A DNA stretch of 64,000 bases from Botryobacter ruber (lineage in GTDB: Bacteria > Bacteroidota > Bacteroidia > Cytophagales > Hymenobacteraceae). Positions 45,060 through 53,862 of the stretch are shown here, piece after piece. Where the stretch lies: NCBI RefSeq assembly GCF_003347595.2, contig NZ_QCZK02000035.1, positions 205,590-269,589 on the forward strand, given 5' to 3'. The translations under genes and the position numbers were made by a program. The notes under the pieces are model-generated. The model saw only the letters and a list, made by a program, of their open reading frames with translations. It was not told where the DNA came from and did not search any database. Numbering within the stretch: the stretch's first letter is position 1; every line of letters starts with the position of its first letter.

Positions 45060-46694
45060 ATGGATAGAAGAACAGTAATTAAAGTTTTGGGCGCAGCCAT
45101 ACCTACCATGTATTTGAGCCAATTGGCAATGGGGGCTGATTACCGCAAAGATGTTACTTTTAAGCCGGATTGGTCTTCTTTGGAGAACTACAAGGTGCCG
45201 CAGTGGTTTCGGGATGCCAAGTTTGGCATCTGGGCGCACTGGGGCCCCCAGTGCCAACCCGAACGGGGCGATTGGTATGCCCGCGGCATGTATATGGAGG
45301 GCTCCGACCAATACAAATATCATGTAGAGAAATATGGGCATCCGTCTGTCTTTGGTTTTAAAGATGTTATCCACGAATGGAAAGCCGATAAGTGGGATCC
45401 GGAGGCGCTGATGGATTTATACAAAAGAACAGGCGCGCAATATTTTATGGCATTGGCCAACCATCATGATAACCTGGATTTATATGCCAGTAGTCATCAA
45501 AAATGGAACAGCACGAATGTAGGCCCCAAAAAAGATATTGTTGCCGGATGGGAAAAAGCAGCTAAAAAAAGGGGGTTGCGATTTGGTGTCAGCGTTCATG
45601 CCGCCCATGCCTGGACCTGGTACGAAACAGCCCAGCGCTCCGATAAAAACGGACCGCAAAAGGGGGTGCCATATGATGGGAAATTAAAAAAAGAGGATGG
45701 TACAGGAAAGTGGTGGGAAGGTTACGACCCGCAGGAGTTATATGCGCAAAACCATCCGCTGAGCAGCGGCAGCGAAGATAATAACAGGATACACCAGCAA
45801 TGGCACTGGGATGTGGATACGGGTGTTAGTGTTCCTTCAAAATCCTATTGCGAAAACTTCCGCGACAGGACGCTGGAACTCATTACCAATTATAATCCGG
45901 ACATCGTTTATTTCGATGATACGGCGTTACCCCTATGGCCGATTAGCAATGTGGGGCTGGAGATAGCCGCCGATTACTATAACCGCAGCATGAGTCTGAA
46001 TAAAGGAAAGTTAGAGGCTGTTATCAATGGCAAAATATTAGATGAGCAGCAGCGCAGGTGCATGGTGTGGGATATTGAAAGAGGACAAAGTGACAAAATT
46101 GAACCTGAACCGTGGCAAACCTGCACCTGTATTGGTTCATGGCACTACGACCGGCGTGTCTATGATAGAAACCACTATAAATCGGCTAAAACAGTAATAC
46201 ATATGTTAGCTGATGTGGTGAGCAAGAATGGGAACCTGCTGTTAAGCGTTCCTTTGCGGGGCGACGGGTCGATAGACGACAAGGCAAGAAAAGTGGTGGA
46301 GGGAATAGCAGACTGGATGGAGACCAACGGAGAAGCCATTATCGGAACAAGGCCCTGGCATATGTTCGGTGAGGGACCTGCACAAAAAGAGGCACCTGTA
46401 CTGCATGCCCAAGGATTCAATGAGGGCAAAGGAAAGCCTTTTACAAGCGACGATATCAGGTTCACCACTAAAAAGAACGATCTTTATGCTATCGTAATGG
46501 GCAAGCCGGAAAAGGACAGTATTAGCATTGAATCTCTGGCAAAAAAAGCCGGAAAAACAAAGCGTGTTCGCAAAGTGAAAATGCTGGGGCATAAAAGAGA
46601 TGTCGAGTTCGAGCAAAAAGAAAATGCGCTGGAAATAGCTTTGCCTAAAGATGCTCCCTTTAATGATATTGCAGTCGTTTTTAAAATCTCCTGA
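45060..46694 (+). CDS. GH29 alpha-L-fucosidase
   Basis: Exported fucosidase of 544 residues that would release L-fucose. The N-terminus has an Arg pair before a hydrophobic stretch (DRRTVIKVLGAA), so Tat export is possible. GH29 hallmarks are FRDAKFGIWAHWGP, a YFMALANHHDN strand with a histidine pair, and DIVYFDDTALP with Asp286 as the likely nucleophile. MVWDIERGQSD and NGNLLLSVPLRGDG follow. A Lys-rich C-terminal sandwich closes it. It is more AT-rich than the genes left of 40 kb. Confidence 0.93.
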   Translation: MDRRTVIKVLGAAIPTMYLSQLAMGADYRKDVTFKPDWSSLENYKVPQWFRDAKFGIWAHWGPQCQPERGDWYARGMYMEGSDQYKYHVEKYGHPSVFGFKDVIHEWKADKWDPEALMDLYKRTGAQYFMALANHHDNLDLYASSHQKWNSTNVGPKKDIVAGWEKAAKKRGLRFGVSVHAAHAWTWYETAQRSDKNGPQKGVPYDGKLKKEDGTGKWWEGYDPQELYAQNHPLSSGSEDNNRIHQQWHWDVDTGVSVPSKSYCENFRDRTLELITNYNPDIVYFDDTALPLWPISNVGLEIAADYYNRSMSLNKGKLEAVINGKILDEQQRRCMVWDIERGQSDKIEPEPWQTCTCIGSWHYDRRVYDRNHYKSAKTVIHMLADVVSKNGNLLLSVPLRGDGSIDDKARKVVEGIADWMETNGEAIIGTRPWHMFGEGPAQKEAPVLHAQGFNEGKGKPFTSDDIRFTTKKNDLYAIVMGKPEKDSISIESLAKKAGKTKRVRKVKMLGHKRDVEFEQKENALEIALPKDAPFNDIAVVFKIS

Positions 46695-46842
46695 AGTAGC
46701 TGATGTAAAGAGCAACTGTCGCTAGGGTAGCCCCAGAATTGCTGTTGTATGAAGTGTACAAGGAATTATGGTTTTCTGTCGGCGGGTAGCCACGCTGATG
46801 CGGAATGCGCATATGGGAAGTATAACCATGATAGAGTATCTT

Positions 46843-46883
46843 TCATCCTCAGCTGAACCTCCGTTAGGTTTGGCTGAGGATGA
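46843..46883 (+). terminator. Strong hairpin after GH29 gene
   Basis: 18-bp stem (TCATCCTCAGCTGAACCT against AGGTTTGGCTGAGGATGA, two wobble pairs), loop CCGTT, no T-run. Confidence 0.6.
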
Positions 46884-47045
46884 GAAAATGTAAAATTAAA
46901 AACCTGTTGTTTGTACAAACGCAGGGGGAGCAGCCTATACAGTTATGGATAGCAAGTGTAAGCTGGAGTTAAGTAATATGCCCCTGTAGCAGAGAACGAA
47001 TCTTAGTACAGCTACTTAACAACTATTTCTATATGTTACAACTAG

Positions 47046-47213
47046 TTACTGCTCCAAGAAGTGGATATGGAGTGGAAAGAGAACAAACTGGTTTCAGCCA
47101 CAATCCGCAGCATAAACGGCACAGAGACAAAAGTAAGGTACGGCGATAAGATAATCGACCTACAACTCAAGCCCGGACAGGTGAAAAAGCTCGAGGCTGA
47201 CCTCGAAGAATAA
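47046..47213 (+). pseudogene. C-terminal remnant resembling a GH95 fucosidase
   Basis: The frame reads LLLQEVDMEWKENKLVSATI, then a stretch with KVRYGDKIIDLQLKPGQ before a stop. The pattern W-K-x-x-K-L-x-x-A-x-I-R-S with a later R-Y-G-D-K and L-K-x-G-Q matches the last strands of GH95 fucosidases. A stop codon just upstream (47043) and no start show that only the tail of the gene survives. A repeat copy follows it, as it follows intact genes. Confidence 0.55.
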
Positions 47214-47229
47214 GAGCACTTCGTGATGT

Positions 47230-47269
47230 GCAGTGGCTATGGTGGCAGGTGCAGCAGAATTAAAATAGC
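47230..47269 (+). repeat. Dispersed intergenic repeat, copy 16 (long)
   Basis: Forty bases identical to 53754-53793, extending past the core into GAATTAAAATAGC; 16 bp after the GH95-like remnant stop. Confidence 0.9.
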
Positions 47270-47532
47270 CACCAAGTAGCTGCTGGACGTGACATTGGAT
47301 GGCCATTCGCTCCAAACATTCGAAAGCAGGTAAATAAACTTTGGAGGGTGCAGCTGGCAGGGAGGAGGAATTTTTGTTGAAAAAATAAGTGTATAATTTA
47401 CAGATAAATATATAATGCCTATGAGTTAAAAATTTTATGGCCTGTCGTCTGAAGAAGTAGCAGGAAAAGACGATTTGTGCTTCTTATTTAATTAATGTTA
47501 CATTTTCTATTTTTCTAGTCTAAAACAACATT

Positions 47533-50500
47533 ATGAAAAACAACAAATGTCTCTTCGGATTTAGTCCGTGGTTGCTAAAAAAGCATAAAGACAAAAAAAT
47601 TGCAGTGATGCTCCTGATGATATCCTTTTTCGGGATGTCTTTATCAGAGGCGCACGCCTATACCAGGAACCGAACAGCTGGTACAACAGGAAATCAACAG
47701 CAAAAATCTGTTTCAGGAACAGTAACAGATAATTCAGGAGTGTCTTTACCGGGTGTAAGTGTTATTATAAAAGGAACTTCTAAGGGAACCGTTACCAGTA
47801 TCGAGGGGGAATACACGATTTCAGGAGTTCAGGATAGCGATACGTTAGTGTTTTCATTTGTAGGTATGCTTACCCAACAAAAAAGAGTGGGCGGACAAAC
47901 CGTAATTAATGTGTCCATGAGTACTGATAACAGAAATCTCGATGAGGTAGTGGTAGTAGGTTATGGTACGCAATCTAAAAGAAGGGTAACGGCTGCAGTA
48001 AGTAGTATTGACTCGGAGTTGCTGAACCAGACAGCCGCTACCACCACAGCCGCCGCACTTACCGGTAAGGTGCCCGGCGTGACCACAAGAGCAAAGGATG
48101 CCCGTCCGGGGCGGGGTATCCAGCTGGAAGTCCGCAATATGGGTAACCCCCTGTTTGTAGTTGACGGCATTCCTTATGGTGGCGATGCATCCAGAGACTG
48201 GCTGGGTATTTCCAGGGTTTCAGGAAACGATGTCTTTAATACCATAGGCATGGAAAACATCGAAAGCATTTCTATCCTGAAAGATGCGTCAGCAGCCATT
48301 TACGGTTTACGGGCTGCCAATGGCGTTGTACTGATCACCACCAAAAAAGGGAAGTATCAGGATAAAGCAAAGGTAAATATCAATAGCTATTATGGCTGGC
48401 AAAACCTGACACGTTTCCCTGAGCTGGCAAATGCTGGGCAGTATGTGCGGGGCCAGGTGGAAGCAGCGCAGAATGCAGGAATAGATCCGAGTACCCTTTA
48501 CACCAGGGAAGAACTTGCCAAGTGGGAAGCAGGTGCAGGTGCTGAATCCGGATACGAAAGCTATGATTATTATGACCTGATTACGAGGAAAAATGTACCG
48601 CAATATCATATCAATGCGAGTGTAGACGGCGGTTCAAAAAATACAAAATACTTCCTTTCGCTTTCCAGGTTAAAACAGGAAGCCCTGATGAAAGATTTTG
48701 ATTACGACAGAAGTAATCTCCAGCTTAACCTGTCGAGTAACATTTTCAAAGGACTTACCCTGGGCACCCAAACCTCTGTTAAGTTAGAGGACACGCGCGA
48801 TGTAGGTTTGCAAGGCGGAGACGGATATTTCAGCGCTATGTTAGCCATGTTTTCGAACCGGCCGACTGTGGGGCCTTATGCCAATGGGAATCCGGAATAT
48901 ATCCGGAATTTACCGAACAGGCCTGATTTGAACCCTGCACTGTTCGACCGTGATATTGTAGGTTATAAAGACAGCCATTCGAAGGCCATAAATGTGAACC
49001 TGTTTGCAGAATATGTATTTGACTTCGGCCTGACTGCCAAATACACCTATTCGCAAAACTACACGAATATCTTGTTCAACGGGTTTCAGTACACCTACGA
49101 TCTCTACAATTACGATGCAACCAATAACGCCTACCTCAGAACAGGTGGACAAAGCGCAAGATGGAGATTCCAGACGAAGACAAAATCGGAATCGCGCAAT
49201 CATCAGTTCCAGTTAAATTATGCGAAAACAGTTGGTCAGGATCATAATTTTTCTGCCGTTGCAGGTTTTGAATTAAACGATTGGGACAGAGACCTGACCT
49301 GGCTTGCAGCAGCTCCTACAAACAACTACATTCCCCTGAACTCCTTGGAGTTGCTTACCGGCTATGGCGACGAATGGACTTACCAGGCACGGGCAGGTTA
49401 CCTCGGCAGGATCAATTATTCTTACAAGGATAAGTACATGCTCGAACTGCTCGGGCGCTACGATGCTTCTTACCTTTTCCCCGCTGATAGCCGCTGGGGA
49501 TTCTTTCCCGGGGTTTCAGCAGGATGGCGAATTTCGGATGAAGGATTTTTTGAAGGGCTGAAAAATACCGTCAGCGATCTGAAATTAAGAGCTTCTGTTG
49601 GCCAGACAGGACAGGAAGCCGGTATTCCACCTTTTGGGTACCTTGCCGGATACAGCTTCGGTAGGTTTGACAACAATGCTGTAGTACCACGATCGGTACT
49701 GGACGGAACGTTGGTAACCGGCCTGTCGCCAAACAATCCTCCTATAACAACCCTGTCGTGGGAAAAGCACACCATGTACAATGCTGGTATTGATGCCGCC
49801 TTCTTCGACAGCAAGCTGACCTTAACTGCCGACATTTTCAGAAAAGTGATTTCCGGCCGTCCTGCAGGACGTTATGATGTGCTTATTCCGAGTGAAGTAG
49901 GATATCCGTTGCCACCCGAAAACCTGAATAAGGATGAGTATCGGGGAGCTGATGGAATAATTACTTTCCAGGATAATGTTGGTGAGCTACAATACAGTAT
50001 AAGCGCCAATGCTACTTATTCCCGGTTCCGTACGGTGGACAGGTATAAACCACGTTTTGGAAACTCCTATAACGAATGGCGCACCTCGAGCCAGGACCGT
50101 TGGGGAGGTATCTGGTGGGGGTTACAATCTGATGGACAGTTTCAGTCGGAAGAGCAAATCAGGAATCACCCTATCGACAACGACGGGCAAAACAACAGAA
50201 CGCAGCTTCCAGGCGATATCATCTATAAGGATGTGAATGAAGACGGCGTTATCAACTGGCTGGATGAAGTTCCGATCGGGTATCCTAGTGGATGGTCTCC
50301 TATGGTTTCTTTTGGATCCAATATTAGCTTAAAGTGGAAAGGATTCGACTTAAACCTGAACTTTGCCGGTGCGGGTATGCAGTCGTGGTTCCAGAATTAT
50401 GAGCTTAGAAACGCGTTCCATGCAGGCGGTAATTCCCCGGCTTACCTGCTAACAGACAGGTGGCACCGCGCCGATCCTTATGACCCGAACAGCGAATGGA

Positions 50501-50802
50501 TTCCCGGCCGCTATCCTGCCATCAGGAACAACACCAGCCTGAACAATGGCCGGAATTCTGATTTCTGGTTGCATCCAATCCGGTATGTACGTTTGAATTA
50601 TGCCGAGTTTGGCTACAACATTCCTGCAAGCTGGGCTAAGAAAGCCCTGTTATCCAATGCGCGGGTTTATGTAAGCGGCTCTAATTTATTTTCGATAGAC
50701 ACTGTTAGTCACCTGCAAATAGATCCGGAGATACAGGCTGAAGCCGCAGTGGTATATCCGCAGCAAAGAACGGTAATGGTGGGTTGCAATCTGACATTCT
50801 AA
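47533..50802 (+). CDS. SusC-type TonB-dependent glycan importer
   Basis: Outer-membrane oligosaccharide importer of 1089 residues. Signal peptide (MSLSEAHA) is followed by a carboxypeptidase-regulatory domain (about 55-140, SGTVTDNSGVSLPGVSV), a TonB box region (DEVVVVGYGTQ), a plug domain (about 150-270) with PLFVVDGIPYGG and SISILKDASAAIYG, and a full SusC/RagA barrel ending in hydrophobic Phe. It lies 2 bp before its SusD partner, with which it forms the lid-and-barrel pair. No other SusC/D pair is in the window. Confidence 0.97.
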   Translation: MKNNKCLFGFSPWLLKKHKDKKIAVMLLMISFFGMSLSEAHAYTRNRTAGTTGNQQQKSVSGTVTDNSGVSLPGVSVIIKGTSKGTVTSIEGEYTISGVQDSDTLVFSFVGMLTQQKRVGGQTVINVSMSTDNRNLDEVVVVGYGTQSKRRVTAAVSSIDSELLNQTAATTTAAALTGKVPGVTTRAKDARPGRGIQLEVRNMGNPLFVVDGIPYGGDASRDWLGISRVSGNDVFNTIGMENIESISILKDASAAIYGLRAANGVVLITTKKGKYQDKAKVNINSYYGWQNLTRFPELANAGQYVRGQVEAAQNAGIDPSTLYTREELAKWEAGAGAESGYESYDYYDLITRKNVPQYHINASVDGGSKNTKYFLSLSRLKQEALMKDFDYDRSNLQLNLSSNIFKGLTLGTQTSVKLEDTRDVGLQGGDGYFSAMLAMFSNRPTVGPYANGNPEYIRNLPNRPDLNPALFDRDIVGYKDSHSKAINVNLFAEYVFDFGLTAKYTYSQNYTNILFNGFQYTYDLYNYDATNNAYLRTGGQSARWRFQTKTKSESRNHQFQLNYAKTVGQDHNFSAVAGFELNDWDRDLTWLAAAPTNNYIPLNSLELLTGYGDEWTYQARAGYLGRINYSYKDKYMLELLGRYDASYLFPADSRWGFFPGVSAGWRISDEGFFEGLKNTVSDLKLRASVGQTGQEAGIPPFGYLAGYSFGRFDNNAVVPRSVLDGTLVTGLSPNNPPITTLSWEKHTMYNAGIDAAFFDSKLTLTADIFRKVISGRPAGRYDVLIPSEVGYPLPPENLNKDEYRGADGIITFQDNVGELQYSISANATYSRFRTVDRYKPRFGNSYNEWRTSSQDRWGGIWWGLQSDGQFQSEEQIRNHPIDNDGQNNRTQLPGDIIYKDVNEDGVINWLDEVPIGYPSGWSPMVSFGSNISLKWKGFDLNLNFAGAGMQSWFQNYELRNAFHAGGNSPAYLLTDRWHRADPYDPNSEWIPGRYPAIRNNTSLNNGRNSDFWLHPIRYVRLNYAEFGYNIPASWAKKALLSNARVYVSGSNLFSIDTVSHLQIDPEIQAEAAVVYPQQRTVMVGCNLTF

Positions 50803-50804
50803 AC

Positions 50805-52637
50805 ATGAACACAATGAAGTTAACAAAGATATTCACTAAAATAACATGGTTGGCGCTGTCGGCTCTTATCCTGCTGGCAAGCTGCGACACCGATGAGTGG
50901 CTGGAACGACAGCCCAAAAACAGGATAACCGATCAGCAGCTTTGGAGCGACCCTGGCCTGATCTTAAGTATGCTCTCCAATTATTACGACAGAATCCCGG
51001 TTGGCGCCGTGTTTAACAGCCAGGCAATGGCGCAGCTGGACGACGCCATGTGGTCGGGGCATACGGACCAGAACTGGCTGAACGACTTCCAGTTTGGAAA
51101 TGATTACGGCAGATACTGGGACTATCGCCTTATCCGGGATATTAACCTGGCACTCGAGAACCTGGATAAATTATCGCCCTTAGCCGAAGAGCAGAAAAAG
51201 CAGTTTAATGCAGAGCTCAGGTTTATGAGAGCACTGGTGTATTTTGAACTGGTTAAGCGAATGGGAGGCGTACCTATTATTACCGAACAGTTGATTTACG
51301 ACGGTAGTGGTGATGCAACTCCTCTGCAAAGGCCACGTGCAAAAGAAGCAGAGGTATATGATTTTATATACGACGAGCTCCAGGCCATTAAGGATAATTT
51401 TACAATGACGGCGGATAGTAAGACTCGTGCGAACAAGTATGTTGCGCTGGCGCTTCAGAGCAGGGCAATGCTCTATGCAGGTTCCCTGGCGAAGTATAAT
51501 AACTTAATGAATGCGCCTGTTACCCTACCGGGAGGGGAAGTAGGCATCCCGGCCGGCAGAGCGAACGATTACTACCAGAAGTCTCTTGCTGCTTCGAAGG
51601 AAATTATAGAAAGTACAAAATATAGCCTTAGCAATGACTTCTATAACCTGTTTATGGACAAAAGTTCAGCGGAGGTAATATTTGCAAAAGACTTTTCTAG
51701 AAGCGGTGAAAAACTTAACTTTTTCACCTACGATAATGTTACCAGAAGCCTCCGAACTGATATTGAAGGGTCATCGATGGTTTCGCCGTCACTCAATCTG
51801 GTTGAAAGTTTCGAGTACCTGGATGGAAGTGAAGGAACCCTGCGAGTTAAAGATGCCAATGGTAATTATATTGTTTATAATAAGCCTGAAGACATTTTTG
51901 CCAATAAGGATGAGCGCCTTCGGGCAACCGTAATTTACCCGGGTAGCGAATTCCGTGGCGAAGAAGTTGATATTCAGGCCGGAATTGCTGTCTGGAATGG
52001 TAACGGGTACGAACTAAGAACCGGAGGCTTGGGAAGCCAGGAGAATGGCAGAACACTAACTGGTCTTGATGGACCAATAAACGATGCGCAGTTTGTAAGT
52101 AACACCGGATTCTATCTTAGAAAATTTGTTTCTGAGGACCCCAATGCGGGTATCCGGCCAACACTTGGCGAAAACTGGTGGCCTGTATTTCGTTTGGGTG
52201 AAATTTACCTGAATGCAGCGGAAGCCGCTTTTGAGCTGGGTAATGCAGATGCCGTAAATTACATAAACAAGGTAAGAGAAGCACACGGTGGATTTCCGGC
52301 CAACAGCCTTACATCGCTTACAATGGAGGATATCCGTCACGAACGCCGTGTGGAGCTGGCCTTTGAAGATCACCGTTACTGGGACCTGAAGCGCTGGAGA
52401 ATTGCCGACCAGGTTTGGAACGGAAGCCAGAATGACCCCGATGCGGTGGTATATGGCCTGTACCCCTACCAGATTGTAAGGCAGGGGCATCCGGACGATG
52501 GGAAATTTATCTTTGAAAGAGTACGTCCTGTCCGTTTCCGGCAAGCCAGGTTCTTTAGACCAGCCAATTATTATTCTTCCATTGGACAAGGTGAACTGGA
52601 TAACAATCCTTTGCTGAAACCGAACCCTTTCCAATAG
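50805..52637 (+). CDS. SusD-type surface glycan-binding lipoprotein
   Basis: Surface lipoprotein of 610 residues (lipobox LLASC) that binds oligosaccharides over the SusC barrel. SusD family features are an early NRITDQQLWSDPG, TPR-like helices (LRFMRALVYFELVKRMGGVP) and a late VRFRQARFFRPANYY near the C-terminus. The start at 50805 leaves a 2-bp gap to SusC; ATG at 50814 is also possible. The listed longer frame overlaps SusC and lacks support. Confidence 0.95.
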   Translation: MNTMKLTKIFTKITWLALSALILLASCDTDEWLERQPKNRITDQQLWSDPGLILSMLSNYYDRIPVGAVFNSQAMAQLDDAMWSGHTDQNWLNDFQFGNDYGRYWDYRLIRDINLALENLDKLSPLAEEQKKQFNAELRFMRALVYFELVKRMGGVPIITEQLIYDGSGDATPLQRPRAKEAEVYDFIYDELQAIKDNFTMTADSKTRANKYVALALQSRAMLYAGSLAKYNNLMNAPVTLPGGEVGIPAGRANDYYQKSLAASKEIIESTKYSLSNDFYNLFMDKSSAEVIFAKDFSRSGEKLNFFTYDNVTRSLRTDIEGSSMVSPSLNLVESFEYLDGSEGTLRVKDANGNYIVYNKPEDIFANKDERLRATVIYPGSEFRGEEVDIQAGIAVWNGNGYELRTGGLGSQENGRTLTGLDGPINDAQFVSNTGFYLRKFVSEDPNAGIRPTLGENWWPVFRLGEIYLNAAEAAFELGNADAVNYINKVREAHGGFPANSLTSLTMEDIRHERRVELAFEDHRYWDLKRWRIADQVWNGSQNDPDAVVYGLYPYQIVRQGHPDDGKFIFERVRPVRFRQARFFRPANYYSSIGQGELDNNPLLKPNPFQ

Positions 52638-52656
52638 GCATTATAAAGTAGCTGAA

Positions 52657-52717
52657 TTTACTATTCGCAAATAAGATACTTGTTTAAAAGAACGAATGGA
52701 TATTTGCGGATAGTAAA
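52657..52717 (+). other. Long hairpin between SusD and DUF3823 genes
   Basis: 17-bp arms TTTACTATTCGCAAATA and TATTTGCGGATAGTAAA (one wobble) with a 27-base loop. It sits in a 115-bp gap inside the operon, where it could stabilise the upstream mRNA or act as a partial terminator. Confidence 0.7.
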
Positions 52718-52752
52718 TAAAGTACTATTCTAAAAATTAATCAGAATATAAA

Positions 52753-53418
52753 ATGAAAAGAATATTGATACTATTTGCAGCGTTTGTAAGCTTTGCTTTA
52801 ACCAGCTGTGAAAAAGATAACTACGAACCACCAAAGTCAATGCTGACAGGTACAGTCACCTACAATGGCAATCCGGTAGGTGTTCGAACAAACGGAGTGC
52901 AACTGGAGCTTTGGCAGGATGGTTACGCACTTAACCAGAAGATACCGGTGCATGTCGCGCAGGACGGCACTTTCTCAGCACGTTTGTTCGACGGAGAGTA
53001 CAAACTCGTGCGGCTTGCCGGCGCCCCGTGGCAAAATATGCCCAATGATACTGTTGTGGTAAATGTACAAGGAAACACAGTTCAGAATATCGGGGTGACT
53101 CCCTATTTTATTATCCGGGACGAAACGATTACGAGGAATGGCAATACTGTTACTGCCGAGTTTGTAGTTGAAAAAATAGTTGAGGATGCTGCCCTGAGAG
53201 ATGTTAAACTGTACCTAAACAAGAGCGTTCTGCTCGATGAAAACTTTAAAGATTATGCACAAAACATCGATATCTCAGGCATAACTTCCGGCGAGAAAGT
53301 AACGGTTAGTGCTACCTTACCTGCCAACCTGGCCAGTCTGTCTACTGTATTTGCACGTATTGGAGTTCGTTCCGATAAATCGCCTGAATTCTATTACACC
53401 CAGGTAAAGAAGCTTTAA
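52753..53418 (+). CDS. DUF3823 surface lipoprotein
   Basis: Lipoprotein of 221 residues (lipobox LTSC) with a DUF3823 beta-sandwich of the type found after SusD in many loci: LTGTVTYNGNPVG, then ELWQDGYAL and DGEYKLVRL. A second sandwich half follows (about 120-221). It probably binds glycan on the surface together with SusD. It ends the SusC/D operon, before a strong terminator. Confidence 0.88.
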   Translation: MKRILILFAAFVSFALTSCEKDNYEPPKSMLTGTVTYNGNPVGVRTNGVQLELWQDGYALNQKIPVHVAQDGTFSARLFDGEYKLVRLAGAPWQNMPNDTVVVNVQGNTVQNIGVTPYFIIRDETITRNGNTVTAEFVVEKIVEDAALRDVKLYLNKSVLLDENFKDYAQNIDISGITSGEKVTVSATLPANLASLSTVFARIGVRSDKSPEFYYTQVKKL

Positions 53419-53511
53419 GGTGCGGGTGAATTGATGCACACATCTGATTTATTAAGAGCAGGCGTAGCGTGCAGAGATTGCCTGTACACGGCCTCGCTTG
53501 CTAAACTGTAG

Positions 53512-53561
53512 CAAAACTGATCAACCACCCTGAAAGCATTCGGGGTGGTTGATCGGTTTTG
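53512..53561 (+). terminator. Terminator of the SusC/D operon
   Basis: 19-bp stem (CAAAACTGATCAACCACCC against GGGTGGTTGATCGGTTTTG, one G-T pair) with a 12-base loop; the GGTTTT is part of the stem. Confidence 0.8.
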
Positions 53562-53753
53562 CCTACCTGTGCAAGTTGACCTGTCCGGAAGCATTTCTGG
53601 GAAACTAAAGTAGTTTTTTCTTTTTGAGGAGTAACGGCAATGGTAGCATGAGCAGATCATTTTTTTAATAGTTAGTTTTTTAAAAGGGAGATGAATAACC
53701 TTCTGTGTAACATCAGTAAACAAAAAATCATAAAAGTGCTGGCTGAGTGAACA

Positions 53754-53793
53754 GCAGTGGCTATGGTGGCAGGTGCAGCAGAATTAAAATAGC
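53754..53793 (+). repeat. Dispersed intergenic repeat, copy 17 (long)
   Basis: Forty bases identical to copy 16, in the same orientation, so the two bracket the SusC-SusD-DUF3823 block. Confidence 0.9.
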
Positions 53794-53862
53794 TGCATAG
53801 GCGCTTTTACTGCCGCTGGTTCTAAAGATCCGGGCTATAGAAAAGGAAACAAAATATCTGAT

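Larger units (their letters stand above)
46695..47532. other. Intergenic region with remnant, 838 bp
   Basis: Holds the GH29 terminator, a degraded gene end (47046-47213) and a repeat copy. An AT-rich leader with a near-consensus -7 (TACATTTT near 47500) lies before SusC. The shared operators seen elsewhere are absent. Confidence 0.6.
53419..53862. other. Intergenic region, 444 bp
   Basis: Contains the SusC/D operon terminator and the second long repeat copy; no gene and no shared operator. Confidence 0.65.

Noticed and set aside
47012..47040. CTACTTA..TTACAACTAG as another two-half-site operator
   Set aside because: The spacing is 24 bp, half-sites lack the TG, and no -7 element lies 35 bp further.
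47300..47532. A shared operator before the SusC gene
   Set aside because: Neither paired C-tracts nor CTACA half-sites are present; only a near-consensus -7 was seen.
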